DNA from: Lachnospiraceae bacterium
GTDB lineage: Bacteria; Bacillota; Clostridia; Lachnospirales; Lachnospiraceae
Direction: 5' to 3'
Length of the DNA stretch: 64,000 nt
NCBI GenBank assembly: GCA_017938285.1
Contig: JAGBBW010000138.1
Coordinates: 1 to 64,000, forward strand
Numbering within the stretch: the stretch's first letter is position 1; each line of letters opens with the position of its first letter. A program made the translations under genes and the position numbers. Shown here piece by piece: positions 1-9,408 of the stretch. The notes beneath the pieces were generated by a model. That model ran no database searches. It had not been told where the DNA came from and worked only from the letters and a program-made list of their open reading frames with translations.

Positions 1-243
1 ACCCTCACCAAATTTTACGCAAAATTGCGTAAAATTGGCGGTTTCTTTTCTGTTGCACTAGCCTTAGAGTCACCTCCACCGGACGTTATCCGGCACCCTG
101 CCCTGTGAAGCCCGGACTTTCCTCACCAGGCGACTAAAGTCGCTGCAAGCTTGTTTCCGGGTCGGATTCCATTGGAAATCCGCCCGGCCGCTTGCGGTTC
201 TTCAAATCGCTTTTATTTATGGCGCGACCGTCTGTGCTGCTCC
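1..243 (-). ncRNA. rnpB: RNase P RNA, class A, 5' part (cut by window edge)
   Basis: This is the catalytic RNA of ribonuclease P, which matures tRNA 5' ends. On the minus strand the universally conserved core is visible: GAGGAAAGTCCGGGCT, then ACAGGGCAGGGTGCCGG, then GTGGAGGTGACTCTAAGG followed by GCAACAGAAA. The 5' end (GGAGCAGCACAGACGGTCGC) resembles the E. coli start and lies one helix-turn downstream of a good promoter, which places the start near 243. A perfect hairpin (ATTTTACGCAA/TTGCGTAAAAT) near base 20 fits a variable peripheral helix. The 3' half lies beyond the left window edge. Confidence 0.93.
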
Positions 244-248
244 ACGGT

Positions 249-277
249 ATTCTAACACGTTTTGTTTCATTTGTAAA
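249..277 (-). promoter_or_regulatory. rnpB promoter
   Basis: TTTACA (272-277) and TAGAAT (249-254) are separated by 17 bases on the minus strand. The predicted transcription start falls at about 242-243, exactly where the RNase P RNA homology begins. Confidence 0.75.
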
Positions 278-299
278 CAGTAACATCATACCATGTTAC

Positions 300-1949
300 T
301 CACACTTTAAAGCAGCTTCCCCCGATAAATTCCCTCAGAATCGAATTTTTCGGTACAGCTTCGCAGTCCGCCCCCAGGAAATAATCCAGAAACTTCAACA
401 GACGTTTTGCTTCTACATACTCTGGTGCATCCTTTGGCACACAGAACAATAATGGTTCTGCAAACTGTTTAATCAGCACCAGCTCATAAATCAATGCCGA
501 ATTAAACATAACATCTGCGCTTTCCTGGAATGGGAAAATGTTTTCCTCTTCTCCCATACGGACAGACGGCCACATACGGATTGTGTCTACCGCTGCCGCC
601 CCTCTTGTTCTGGCATCCCGGACAATACGGCGCAGCATTCTGGCGTCTGTTGTCGGAATGCGGTTATGCTCATCAATATTTAACTGGGTCAGGGCACTGA
701 TATAAATTTTAAACTTACTTTCTACCGGAAGCTTATAAGACAGGGCATCGTTCAGACCATGTATTCCCTCAATTACAAGAATATCCTCCGGACCCAGCCG
801 CTTTTTATTTCCTTTGTATTCCCGTTTTCCGGTTTTAAAATTAAAATATGGAAGCTCTATTTCGTTTCCTTCCAGAAGTGCTGTCATATCATTATTAAAC
901 TGCTCAATATCTATCGCACCCAGTGTCTCAAAATTGTAACTGCCATCCGGATGCTTCGGCGTATCTTCCCGGTTCAGGAAATAATCGTCCACTGCAATCG
1001 GGTGCGGTTTCATGCCCAGTGTCTTTAACTGAATGGACAGCCGGTGGGAAAACGTTGTCTTTCCCGAAGAAGACGGTCCGGCAATCATGACAAACTTTAC
1101 ATTGCCCCGCTCTTTAATCTGCGCTGCAATATCCGCAATTTTCTTTTCCATAAAAGCTTCCTGCACTAAAATCAGCTCCTGCAGTTCTCCATGGGCAAGC
1201 ACATCATTAATATCACCAACGGTTTCCACGCCCATAATCTGACCCCAGCGGGACCCTTCCTGCAGCACATCAAAAAACTTCCGCCGCTCCTCAAATTCCG
1301 GCAGCTTTAATGGAGCTTCTTTTGACGGCACCAGAATCATAAATCCTTTGTCGTATGGTAATACATCAAATACAGACAGCACTCCGGTAGTTGCCGGCAT
1401 ATAACCGTAGAAATAGTCTTCAAAACCGCCCAGACTGTAAATATTCGTCTTGGACACCCGGCGGTAACCAAACAGCTTTTCCTTTTCAAACATCCGGTGT
1501 CTGCGGAAAATTTCCTGTGCCTCTTCCGTACCTACCGTACGCTTTTCAAACGGAAGGTCCGCTGCTGCCAGCCGCTCCATTTCCTGTTTTACCTGTAAAA
1601 TCATATCTGCATCCACCAAAACACCGTCCAGCTCACCATAAATTCCATTACCAATGGTGTGCTCAATGCGCACTTTTTCCAGTCCCTGGGTACCAAGTAC
1701 CTTATAAAGCGCCTTTAAAAACATCAGAATCACGCCGCGGCGGTATGTACGGATACCATTTTCCGAAGACATGGTTACAAACTCCACCACATCACCATCC
1801 ACCGGCTGTCTGCGCAGTTCCTGCAGCTTTCCATTCACCATGGCAAGCATTACCGGACTGGCATACTCTGCCGCCATCTGTTTACTGATTGTCAGGAGCG
1901 AAGTCCCCTCTTCATACTCCCTTGTTTTCCCCAATATGGTAAGTTTCAC
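300..1949 (-). CDS. TGS-domain nucleoside (uridine-like) kinase
   Basis: Predicted cytoplasmic nucleoside kinase of the phosphoribulokinase/uridine kinase family. An N-terminal TGS-like domain (about residues 1-60, KLTILGKTREYEEG...) and a ThrRS-like second-additional-domain segment precede the P-loop GPSSSGKT at about residues 291-298, and a DDYF motif follows it. Proteins with this architecture are common in Clostridia; their exact substrate is not established here. I chose the GTG at 1949 because AAAGGAGAGG sits 5 bases upstream; the longer open frame to 1967 would place this Shine-Dalgarno inside the coding sequence. The gene follows trmK on the same strand after about 96 bases and precedes rnpB, which has its own promoter. 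Confidence 0.85.
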   Translation of the reverse strand: MKLTILGKTREYEEGTSLLTISKQMAAEYASPVMLAMVNGKLQELRRQPVDGDVVEFVTMSSENGIRTYRRGVILMFLKALYKVLGTQGLEKVRIEHTIGNGIYGELDGVLVDADMILQVKQEMERLAAADLPFEKRTVGTEEAQEIFRRHRMFEKEKLFGYRRVSKTNIYSLGGFEDYFYGYMPATTGVLSVFDVLPYDKGFMILVPSKEAPLKLPEFEERRKFFDVLQEGSRWGQIMGVETVGDINDVLAHGELQELILVQEAFMEKKIADIAAQIKERGNVKFVMIAGPSSSGKTTFSHRLSIQLKTLGMKPHPIAVDDYFLNREDTPKHPDGSYNFETLGAIDIEQFNNDMTALLEGNEIELPYFNFKTGKREYKGNKKRLGPEDILVIEGIHGLNDALSYKLPVESKFKIYISALTQLNIDEHNRIPTTDARMLRRIVRDARTRGAAAVDTIRMWPSVRMGEEENIFPFQESADVMFNSALIYELVLIKQFAEPLLFCVPKDAPEYVEAKRLLKFLDYFLGADCEAVPKNSILREFIGGSCFKV

Positions 1950-2045
1950 TTGCACCTCTCCTTTCACTTATATACCAGAAAATTTCCCACGAATTTTTTT
2001 CACCTTTAAAAATGAATTTCAGGAAACTGCCAGGCTGTTCAGCGA

Positions 2046-2750
2046 CTATTGCGCACGAAACAGTTCCCGTGCTTCCCAAATCAGCCCAAACTCCTGTTTC
2101 AGCGTTTCCTTCCTTGCCCTGGCGTTTTCCGTTTCCTGCCCGGAAAGTGCATCCAGCACCTCCCGGCGCAGCCGTTCCTCCCGGTCAAGATACTCCGCCA
2201 GAACCTCATTTTTCTCTTCCAGCAGAAGTTTTCCGTATTCATATTCACATTCCCTGCCATACTGCTGTGGTTCCCTGCATGGCACAGCCCGCATCATGAC
2301 ATAAAATTTGCCGTCTTCTTTTAACATATGCTCTTTTTCTATCCGGTATCCCTGTTTATGTAAAAAATGACGTACCTGCCCCACTTCTGACTGGGGCTGT
2401 AACACCAGTTCCTTCAAAGAAGCCGTAGTTTCCGGATAATCCGACAAAATTTTTATCATCAGCAGACCACCCATGCCACAGAGCAGTGCCGTATCTGCTT
2501 CGCCAGGCAGCAGCTTCGCAAGACCATCCGATAAACGGAGGTCAATCCGCTCCGTCAGTCCTGCCTGCTCCACATGGCGCCCTGCCCCGGCCAGCGGACC
2601 TTTATTTACATCCATGGCAATGACCCGGGGTGCAATCCCTTCCTCACATAAATATATGGAAGTATAGGCGTGGTCGCACCCCACATCTGCCACAATATTT
2701 CCTTTCGTCACCATTCCTGCCGCAGCAAGAAGACGGTTTGACAACTGCAT
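2046..2750 (-). CDS. trmK: tRNA (adenine(22)-N1)-methyltransferase TrmK
   Basis: SAM-dependent methyltransferase that makes m1A22 in the tRNA D-arm. The SAM-binding motif VADVGCDHAY lies at about residues 20-29, and the family block ALLCGMGG and LQPQSEVGQVR follow. Length (234 aa) is normal. The ATG at 2750 is preferred because GGGAG lies 8 bases upstream and the family starts with M-x-L-S-x-R-L; an upstream GTG at 2765 would overlap the rpoD stop by one base. It is the last gene of the dgt-dnaG-rpoD-trmK cluster, the usual position in Firmicutes. Confidence 0.92.
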   Translation of the reverse strand: MQLSNRLLAAAGMVTKGNIVADVGCDHAYTSIYLCEEGIAPRVIAMDVNKGPLAGAGRHVEQAGLTERIDLRLSDGLAKLLPGEADTALLCGMGGLLMIKILSDYPETTASLKELVLQPQSEVGQVRHFLHKQGYRIEKEHMLKEDGKFYVMMRAVPCREPQQYGRECEYEYGKLLLEEKNEVLAEYLDREERLRREVLDALSGQETENARARKETLKQEFGLIWEARELFRAQ

Positions 2751-2764
2751 AATTTTATCTCCCA

Positions 2765-3880
2765 CTAATCCAAATAGTCCTTTAACTTTCTGGAACGGCT
2801 CGGATGACGCAGTTTCCGCAGTGCCTTTGCTTCAATCTGGCGGATTCGTTCTCTCGTCACCCGGAATTCTTTTCCGACTTCTTCCAGTGTTCTCGCTCTG
2901 CCATCATCCAGACCAAAACGCAGACGAAGTACCTTCTGTTCCCGTTCCGTCAAGGTATCCAGCACTTCCTTTAACTGCTCCCCAAGCAGCGTATACGCCG
3001 CCGCCTCCGGCGGTGTCGGAATGTGGTCATCCTCCACAAAATCCCCCAGATGGCTGTCTTCTTCCTCACCAATCGGCGTTTCCAGTGATACCGGCTCCTG
3101 GGAAATTTTCATAATCTCCCGGACACGCTCCACCGGAACTCCCATTTCCTTTGCGATTTCTTCCGGATGCGGCTCCCTGCCCAGTTCCTGCAACAACTGT
3201 CTCTGCACACGGATTAACTTATTAATGGTTTCCACCATATGCACCGGAATCCGGATGGTTCTTGCCTGGTCTGCGATTGCCCTTGTAATTGCCTGGCGAA
3301 TCCACCAGGTTGCATACGTGGAAAACTTATACCCCTTACGGAAATCAAATTTCTCCACCGCCTTCATCAGACCTAAATTTCCCTCCTGAATCAGATCCAG
3401 AAACTGCATCCCTCTGCCCACATACCGTTTGGCAATACTGACTACCAGACGCAGATTTGCCTCCGAAAGACGTTTTTTTGCAAACTCGTCCCCCTCTTCA
3501 ATTTTCTTTGCCAGTTCCAGTTCCTCATCCGCAGATAACAGCGGCACCTTGCCAATTTCTTTCAAATACATACGGACCGGATCTTCCAGACTTACTCCCT
3601 CCGGCACAGACAGATCAATGTTGGAATAGTCCTCTGCCTCATCATCCAGCAGAAGATCTGTTTCCATATCATCGTCTTCCCCGGTAAAGTTTGCTTCCCG
3701 GAGAACATCCACCCCATTCGCCTCCAGAAACTCATATATCTTTTCAATCTGTCCGGGATTCAGTTCCGTGTCTGCCAGAAAGTCATTGATTTCCTGATAC
3801 TCCAATACATTTTTCTTCTTTCTTGCAAATGCCAGTAATTCTTTCATCTTGTCCATAAACTTGCCTGCATTCTCTTCCAT
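2765..3880 (-). CDS. rpoD: RNA polymerase primary sigma factor RpoD (SigA)
   Basis: Housekeeping sigma-70 factor that directs RNA polymerase to -35/-10 promoters. Region 1.1 is at the N-terminus ([15 protein letters not shown]), region 2 carries [19 protein letters not shown] and the aromatic-rich [14 protein letters not shown] stretch, and region 4 ends with [20 protein letters not shown]. About 371 aa from the MEENAGKF start, typical for clostridial SigA. The start is uncertain between ATG 3880 (GGATGG 5 bases upstream) and ATG 3889; the open frame extends to 3940. It lies 90 bases downstream of dnaG, the conserved macromolecular synthesis order. Confidence 0.96.
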   Translation of the reverse strand: MEENAGKFMDKMKELLAFARKKKNVLEYQEINDFLADTELNPGQIEKIYEFLEANGVDVLREANFTGEDDDMETDLLLDDEAEDYSNIDLSVPEGVSLEDPVRMYLKEIGKVPLLSADEELELAKKIEEGDEFAKKRLSEANLRLVVSIAKRYVGRGMQFLDLIQEGNLGLMKAVEKFDFRKGYKFSTYATWWIRQAITRAIADQARTIRIPVHMVETINKLIRVQRQLLQELGREPHPEEIAKEMGVPVERVREIMKISQEPVSLETPIGEEEDSHLGDFVEDDHIPTPPEAAAYTLLGEQLKEVLDTLTEREQKVLRLRFGLDDGRARTLEEVGKEFRVTRERIRQIEAKALRKLRHPSRSRKLKDYLD

Positions 3881-3970
3881 CTGTACCATCCATCCTTCTT
3901 TGCAAAAACACCTGTAGTTACATTGTAACCAGTCTTCCAATAATTATACAGGACTGCTGCATGTGCGCAT

Positions 3971-5773
3971 TCACTCCGGAATCGGAAACTGGTTTTTATA
4001 ACGGTTCTTCTCCACTAATAACGCCTGAAAACACTCCATATCCCCTGTCTCTACTGCCGCCTCGATTCTCTGCTCGATGGAAGCCTGTTTTACTTTGCGG
4101 ACAGTGTCCTCAAACGCCTTTTTTTGTCCGGCTGCGTCCATTTCTTCCCGGAATTCCGTGGAAAACAGGGCCGCCGCCATGGTCTGCTCCTCCTTATCCT
4201 CAAAATGATTTATAATTTTCGCAGGATTTACTGCCCCATCCTGCTCAAATTGCGTAAACGCCATTTCTGCCACCGTGCGGCAGAATCCTTCTGAAAAATC
4301 TTCCGGTGTAATTATTCCCCGGATACGCTTGAACTTTGTTGTATCCGTACTGAGCCAGGTCAGAAGAAGCTTCTGCGGTCTGGTCACACCATCCTTTTCC
4401 TGTTCTTTTTCCTTTTTTGCCAGAGCAGAACGTCTGCCGACCTCGGTCTGGGTCACTGGAACTGCCTGTCCCTGCACCACAATCATCTGGGAGCCATATT
4501 TATTCACCAGCTTATGCAGCATATCATAGTCCACCCGGTACTGCCTTGCCACCGCTTCTTCATAGTTCGAACGCTCAATTTCATCTGAAAATCCCACCAG
4601 TTTTTTAGCCACCTCATGGTAAAACCTCGTCTTCTGGTCCGGGTCTTCCATGTTATACCCCTGCTCCAGTACCTGCAGTTCAAAAAAGAAGCTTCCGGCT
4701 GCATTATCAATCCTCTTCTGGTATTCCTCTGCCCCAAGAGCCTTGATAAATTCATCCGGATCCTTGTATGGCTTCATATTAACAATTTTAACGCTGACTC
4801 CTGCCTCCTTCATAATCGGAATGGCACGAAGTGCTGCCTTTGTACCGGCACCATCGCTGTCATAGGTCAGATACACCTCTTTCACATAACGGGCAATCAG
4901 ATTCGCCTGCAGCCCGGTCAATGCTGTACCAAGGGAAGCCACCGCATTGGTAAAGCCCGCCTGATGCAGGGAAATGACATCCATGTACCCCTCACAGATC
5001 AGCATGTACGGTTTACGGGAATGCTTGGCATAATTCAGTCCGTATAAATTCCGGCTCTTGTCAAACACCTTTGTTTCCGGGGAATTTAAGTACTTCGGTT
5101 CCCCCTCTCCCATAACACGGCCACCAAAGGCAATCACCCGGTTATTGGCGTCCATAATCGGGAACATGGCACGGTTCCAGAACTTGTCCCGTCCACCTCT
5201 CGCCTCATCCAGGGTCACCAGTCCGGTGTTTTTTAAAAAACTGTCTTCATACCCCTGCTGTTTTAAATATCTATATAACGTATCGCTGTATTTACTGGAA
5301 TATCCCAGTCCAAACCGTGTAATCGTCTCATCTGTCAGGCCACGGTTTTTAAAATACTCATAAGCCGCCCTGCCCTGTTCCGACTTTAACTGTACATAAA
5401 AATATTTGGCCGCCAGCTTATTCACCTCCAGCAGCCTGCTCTTAAAATCTGCCGCCTGCTTCGCTTCGACAGAGTATTCTATCTCCGGTAATTTAACTCC
5501 GGCCCGCTCTGCCAGATATTTTAACGCCTCCACAAAAGAGTAATTCTCATATTCCATCACAAAAGTAAAGGCATTTCCACCGACGCCACAGCCAAAGCAG
5601 TGGTAAATCTGCCGGCTGGACTGTACGGAAAAAGACGGCGATTTTTCATTATGAAACGGACAAAGCCCCATGTAACTGGACCCCTTTTTCTGGAGTCTGA
5701 CGTAAGAACCGATTAAATCCACAATGTCCGTCCTTTGTCTCACTTCTTCAATAATTTCTTCCGGATAATACAT
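3971..5773 (-). CDS. dnaG: DNA primase DnaG
   Basis: Synthesises RNA primers at the replication fork. The CHC2 zinc-binding domain is intact (C38, H41, C59, C62 in CPFH and CFGC), followed by the catalytic core and TOPRIM domain with LICEGYMDVI and the acidic YDSDGAG. About 600 aa. ATG 5773 is chosen because GAAAGGA lies 8 bases upstream; the open frame to 5794 would overlap the stop region of dgt. The gene sits 17 bases after dgt and is followed by rpoD. Confidence 0.96.
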   Translation of the reverse strand: MYYPEEIIEEVRQRTDIVDLIGSYVRLQKKGSSYMGLCPFHNEKSPSFSVQSSRQIYHCFGCGVGGNAFTFVMEYENYSFVEALKYLAERAGVKLPEIEYSVEAKQAADFKSRLLEVNKLAAKYFYVQLKSEQGRAAYEYFKNRGLTDETITRFGLGYSSKYSDTLYRYLKQQGYEDSFLKNTGLVTLDEARGGRDKFWNRAMFPIMDANNRVIAFGGRVMGEGEPKYLNSPETKVFDKSRNLYGLNYAKHSRKPYMLICEGYMDVISLHQAGFTNAVASLGTALTGLQANLIARYVKEVYLTYDSDGAGTKAALRAIPIMKEAGVSVKIVNMKPYKDPDEFIKALGAEEYQKRIDNAAGSFFFELQVLEQGYNMEDPDQKTRFYHEVAKKLVGFSDEIERSNYEEAVARQYRVDYDMLHKLVNKYGSQMIVVQGQAVPVTQTEVGRRSALAKKEKEQEKDGVTRPQKLLLTWLSTDTTKFKRIRGIITPEDFSEGFCRTVAEMAFTQFEQDGAVNPAKIINHFEDKEEQTMAAALFSTEFREEMDAAGQKKAFEDTVRKVKQASIEQRIEAAVETGDMECFQALLVEKNRYKNQFPIPE

Positions 5774-5790
5774 GCCGTCTGTCCTTTCTT

Positions 5791-6801
5791 TCACACTACA
5801 TCCCAGGCATTTGGTATCATAATCTGCTTAAACTTTGTCACCGCATACCGGTCCGTCATGCCTGCCACATAGTCACATACCACACGTTCTGTCTTTTCAT
5901 TCTTTTCCTGAATCATTCTGCGGTATTCCTCCGGCAGCAGGTCCGGATGACTCATATAATACAGATACAGTTCCTGCACCATCTGTCCTGCCTTCGCCTC
6001 CTGCCCTTTCGCCAGGGGATTGGTATATACGCTCTCAAACATGTATGACCGTAGCCCCGAAAACGCTTTTTCCACCTCCGGCGACATGGTAATTTCGTTT
6101 TTCTCTTCACTATTAATAATAATATCGTGTATCAGTTTATTTAAACGCTCCGACAGGTTGTGCCCCAGAACAGAGGTAAACTCCTGTGGAATCTGCTCTT
6201 CCGTAATAATATGTCCACGAATGGCATCGTCTATGTCATGATTTACATACGCAATTTTATCTGAAATACGGACAATCTTTCCTTCCAGTGTCATTGGTGT
6301 GGTACTGTACTGATGGTTTGCTATGCCGTCCCGTACTTCCTTTGTCAGGTTCAGTCCCTCTCCGTCCCGTTCCAGACGTTCTACCACCCGGACACTTTGC
6401 AGATAATGCTTAAAACCGCCCGGACAGATTTCATTTAATGCCCGTTCCCCTGCATGCCCGAATGGTGTATGTCCCAGGTCGTGTCCCAGGGCAATCGCCT
6501 CGGTCAGATCCTCATTCAGCCGCAGTGCCTTGGCAATCGTGCGGGCCGTCTGGGAAACTTCCAGCGTATGGGTCAGACGGGTACGGTAATGGTCGCCCTC
6601 CGGTGTCAGAAACACCTGGGTCTTGCCATTTAAGCGCCGGAACGCTTTGCTGTGGATGATTTTATCGCGGTCACGCTGATAAACCGTACGGATATCACAA
6701 GGCGCAGTTTCCCTGTCTCTGCCAAGAGACTGGTCACTAAATGCAGCGTACCTGCTTAAAACCTGATGTTCCCGCTGCTCCTGCATTTCCCTAAGATTCA
6801 T
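5791..6801 (-). CDS. dgt: dGTP triphosphohydrolase-like HD-domain protein
   Basis: HD-superfamily deoxynucleoside triphosphate triphosphohydrolase-like protein, which cleaves dNTP to deoxynucleoside and tripolyphosphate. Metal-ligand motifs are visible: H78 in RLTHTLEVSQ and HD at residues 107-108 in GHDLGHTPFGHAGE. The 336-aa length is that of the short clostridial/Thermus-like subgroup. RBS AAAGGAG lies 6 bases before the ATG. First gene of the dgt-dnaG-rpoD-trmK cluster; a TATAAT-like box (6854-6859, minus) without a convincing -35 lies about 50 bases upstream. The exact dNTP preference cannot be read from the sequence. Confidence 0.9.
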   Translation of the reverse strand: MNLREMQEQREHQVLSRYAAFSDQSLGRDRETAPCDIRTVYQRDRDKIIHSKAFRRLNGKTQVFLTPEGDHYRTRLTHTLEVSQTARTIAKALRLNEDLTEAIALGHDLGHTPFGHAGERALNEICPGGFKHYLQSVRVVERLERDGEGLNLTKEVRDGIANHQYSTTPMTLEGKIVRISDKIAYVNHDIDDAIRGHIITEEQIPQEFTSVLGHNLSERLNKLIHDIIINSEEKNEITMSPEVEKAFSGLRSYMFESVYTNPLAKGQEAKAGQMVQELYLYYMSHPDLLPEEYRRMIQEKNEKTERVVCDYVAGMTDRYAVTKFKQIMIPNAWDVV

Positions 6802-6869
6802 CCACTGCTCCTTTCACCGGCGGTGCCGGATTTTGTACCGACAATATCCCTATATTATATTAATTCGAC

Positions 6870-6893
6870 AAAAAAAAGGGAACTCCTTTTTTT
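6870..6893 (-). terminator. Terminator-like A/T-rich hairpin downstream of queH
   Basis: AAAAAAAGG (6871-6879) pairs with CCTTTTTTT (6885-6893) around a 5-base loop, giving a T-run on either strand. It separates queH from the dgt cluster. Confidence 0.5.
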
Positions 6894-6922
6894 CAGGGAA
6901 AATTTTTAAATTTTCTTTTATT

Positions 6923-7552
6923 CTATCCTTCCCTCTTCTCTGCCTCCATCTTCGAAAACACGCAGCCACAGTAATTCTGCCGGTACAGTTCATACTCCGC
7001 CGACAATTCCACCGACCGCTTATACCCATTTTTCTTCTTAAAATCCGAAGCCAGATACTTCACGCCATACTCTGCCGCAAGCTTTTCTCCGATTTCATTT
7101 AATTTTCCGGCATTCTTTAACGGACTAATCGTAAGCGTTGTTGCAAAAAAATCCAGTCCCAGCTCCTTTGCCAGTTTCGCTGATTCCCGGAGTCGCATTT
7201 CATAACACCGAAAACACCGCTCACCACCCTCCGGCAGCTGTTCCATCCCCTTTGCCATGGCAAAAAACTCTTCCGGAGTATACGTTCCTTCTAAAAATTC
7301 CACCTGCCCGGACAATCCCATCTCTGCAATCAGACGCTTTAATTCCTCCCGGCGTTCCTCATACTCCTGCTTTGGCGAAATATTTGGATTGTAATAAAAA
7401 TCCGTAATCTTAAAATACGGTGCCAGATATTCCAGCACATAACTGCTGCAGGGTGCACAGCAGCTGTGCAATAAAAGGGAGGGCATTACGCCTTCCCTCT
7501 GCTGTTTCTCTATCTGCTTTTCCAGTTCTTTCTGATAATTTCTGTTCTGCAT
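6923..7552 (-). CDS. queH: Epoxyqueuosine reductase QueH
   Basis: Final-step enzyme of queuosine tRNA modification, reducing epoxyqueuosine to queuosine; QueH is the cobalamin-independent alternative to QueG. Family signatures are the vicinal cysteines C31-C32 in LLHSCCAPCSS, the YNPNI motif, CFRC (C113, C116) and YCGC (C195, C197), which fit the known Fe-S/metal ligands and redox disulfide. 209 aa is normal. The start ATG has GGGGAAATC immediately before it, a weak RBS. Monocistronic, flanked by a hairpin on the 3' side and the large palindromic element on the 5' side. Confidence 0.93.
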   Translation of the reverse strand: MQNRNYQKELEKQIEKQQREGVMPSLLLHSCCAPCSSYVLEYLAPYFKITDFYYNPNISPKQEYEERREELKRLIAEMGLSGQVEFLEGTYTPEEFFAMAKGMEQLPEGGERCFRCYEMRLRESAKLAKELGLDFFATTLTISPLKNAGKLNEIGEKLAAEYGVKYLASDFKKKNGYKRSVELSAEYELYRQNYCGCVFSKMEAEKREG

Positions 7553-7992
7553 GATTTCCCCATTCCAAATATCTTTTTCTGCTTATTTTAATTCCTCAAA
7601 AACTGACTTCATACCGCCTTTTAACTCACTTGATGAAATCCACACAAAACGGTTCATTCATCCATTTATCCCCCACAAATTATTTATCTGCCAGCACCAG
7701 CCTGCAAACAGAATTCCCTGGCGAAAATTTCCCTTCCCAGCCTTCGCAAAAAGGCTGTTCACAACATATGCAGCAGTTTTCAGAGATTCAAACATCCTGA
7801 TGTCCGACATCTCCTCCTATCGTTGTCCGATTGCGACGAACATAGCGAAATCTTTTCTTCGCTGTGTCCGGCGCAAACGGACAATTGTAGGAGGAGTCAG
7901 GCGGACATGGATTTTGAACCTCTGAAAACTGCCAGGAGCATACCTCGGGACAGCCTTTTTTTATTCAAAACTCCGCAGGGAAATTTTCCACA
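7553..7992. other. Gene-free 440-bp gap between queH and hisC
   Basis: The gap is half filled by the near-palindromic element at 7748-7960, described separately. The remaining approximately 200 bases next to queH show no open frame with a ribosome binding site and no convincing promoter. Confidence 0.7.
7748..7960. repeat. 213-bp near-palindromic repeat element with terminator-like ends
   Basis: The two halves are imperfect inverted copies. Outer arms AAAAAGGCTGT (7748-7758) and ACAGCCTTTTT (7950-7960) pair, then ATATGC/GCATAC, then GCAGTTTTCAGAG pairs with CTCTGAAAACTGC, then CTCCTCCTA pairs with TAGGAGGAG and TTGTCCG with CGGACAA; the tip contains TAGCGAA and TTCGCTG. Either strand would fold into one very long hairpin ending in a T-run, so it can terminate hisC (minus) transcription. 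A diverged half copy lies at 34994-35064. It resembles a miniature mobile or REP-like element, but no transposase is present and no target-site duplication is evident. Confidence 0.8.
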
Positions 7993-9057
7993 CTATATTC
8001 TGTCAGCCAGATACTGTTCCACCTCAGCCACAAACCGCTCCATCTGCTCCGGTGTACCAATCGTAATTCTCAAATAATTCTGGATTCCCGGCTGCTTAAA
8101 GTACCGGACATAAATATGCTTTTCCCGGAGCATGGCAAACAGTTCCTCTGCCGGAACACTTTCATGTGCCGCAAACAGGAAATTTGTCGCAGACGGAAGC
8201 ACCGTAAAACCAAGGGCTGTCAGTTTCTTTGCTGTATCCTCCCTGGTTTCCATAATCGCAGTTCTCGTCTTGTCAAAATACGCCCGGTCCTTCACCGCTT
8301 CCACACCGCACAGAATGGACGGCATATTCATGGTGTAAGAATTATAGGAATTGCGCACTGCATACATTGCGTCAATCAGTTCCCTGTTTCCGATGGCAAA
8401 ACCGATACGCATACCTGCCATGGAACGGGACTTGGAAAAGGTCTGCACGACTAACAGGTTGTCGTACTTTTCCACCAGCGGCAGGGCACTTTCCCCACCA
8501 AAATCCACATACGCCTCATCAATAATCACCACAGAATCCGGATTGTGTTTTACAATCTCCTCTATATCCGCCAGCGGCAGGGCAATGGACGTCGGCGCAT
8601 TCGGATTGGCAATCACAATACCGCCGTTTGGCACAAAATAGTCTTCTTTCTTAATCCGGAAATTTTCATCCAGTGCCGGACGCTTATATGGAATCCGGAA
8701 TAAGTCTGCCCAGACTGGATAAAAAGAATACGTGATATCCGGGAACAAAATCTCTTTGTCACCGCAAAAACAGGTCAGAAACGCCATACCAAGCACATCA
8801 TCGGAGCCGACACCCACAAATACCTGTTCTGCCGGAACACCATACTCTGCTGCCAGCGCATCCACCAGTTCCCTGGCATCCGGCTTCGGATACAGACGAA
8901 AATCCCCCGTTTCCATACTTTTTAACACTTTTTCAACCCCCGGTGCCGGCGGATATGGATTCTCATTGGTATTCAGTTTAATCATATCCTCATATTTTGG
9001 CTGTTCACCCGGTACATAAGGTTCTACTGTCCTTATATTTTTTCTCCAGTCTCCCAT
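7993..9057 (-). CDS. hisC: Histidinol-phosphate aminotransferase HisC
   Basis: PLP-dependent class I/II aminotransferase of histidine biosynthesis (imidazole acetol-phosphate to histidinol phosphate). The N-terminal LNTNENPYPPAPGV motif, the substrate-phosphate-binding segments, IIDEAYVDF, and the PLP-lysine region TFSKSRSMAGMRIG (K about 209) are all present. 354 aa. ATG 9057 has AAAGGAG 7 bases upstream; ATG 9063 overlaps the preceding stop as ATGA but leaves no room for the RBS. It is coupled to the zinc-ribbon gene upstream and separated from other his genes, which are not in the window. Confidence 0.93.
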   Translation of the reverse strand: MGDWRKNIRTVEPYVPGEQPKYEDMIKLNTNENPYPPAPGVEKVLKSMETGDFRLYPKPDARELVDALAAEYGVPAEQVFVGVGSDDVLGMAFLTCFCGDKEILFPDITYSFYPVWADLFRIPYKRPALDENFRIKKEDYFVPNGGIVIANPNAPTSIALPLADIEEIVKHNPDSVVIIDEAYVDFGGESALPLVEKYDNLLVVQTFSKSRSMAGMRIGFAIGNRELIDAMYAVRNSYNSYTMNMPSILCGVEAVKDRAYFDKTRTAIMETREDTAKKLTALGFTVLPSATNFLFAAHESVPAEELFAMLREKHIYVRYFKQPGIQNYLRITIGTPEQMERFVAEVEQYLADRI

Positions 9058-9059
9058 AC

Positions 9060-9368
9060 TCATACTCCTTTCTCTTCTTCATTTTGTGTCACATGCACCC
9101 CGCAGAAATTGCAGTAATCCATTCCATGGGAAATCATCCTGCCGCAACCCGGACACGGTACTTTGGAAGGAAAAATTTCCTGTTCAATAATATCATATTC
9201 GCTGTTTTCGTCAAAATAAACCCGGACCGGAGTTTCCTCTCCTTCCAGAATTTCCAGCTCCTGATCCGGCTCCGGCGGGACCGCTGTCAGATTGCCTTCG
9301 ATATAAATCTTCTTTTTTGGCATAAGTTTAAACAGTCTGCGCCAGAAACTGTTCCTGTTATGTTTCAT
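9060..9368 (-). CDS. Small zinc-ribbon protein of unknown function
   Basis: 102-aa protein with a basic N-terminus (MKHNRNSFWRRLFKLMPKKK), an acidic central region and a C-terminal four-cysteine zinc ribbon: C72, C75, C86, C89 in CPGCG and CNFCG. I do not recognise a characterised family. RBS AAAAGGA lies 7 bases before the ATG. Its stop codon overlaps a possible ATG of hisC and it has a strong promoter 40 bases upstream, so it is the first gene of a two-gene operon with hisC. The ribbon could bind nucleic acid or protein; nothing decides this. Confidence 0.75.
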   Translation of the reverse strand: MKHNRNSFWRRLFKLMPKKKIYIEGNLTAVPPEPDQELEILEGEETPVRVYFDENSEYDIIEQEIFPSKVPCPGCGRMISHGMDYCNFCGVHVTQNEEEKGV

Positions 9369-9408
9369 AGTGGTTCCTTTTCCATTCTTTCTTATGGTAA
9401 CTGATTAA

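Noticed and set aside
192..452. Open frame on the plus strand overlapping the RNase P RNA gene
   Set aside because: It lies antisense to rnpB and its promoter, has no ribosome binding site and ends inside the kinase gene.
7551..7925. 124-codon open frame on the plus strand through the palindromic element
   Set aside because: Its C-terminal RRKRTIVGG-like end is simply translation of the repeat, which also appears in the half copy at 35 kb; no RBS.
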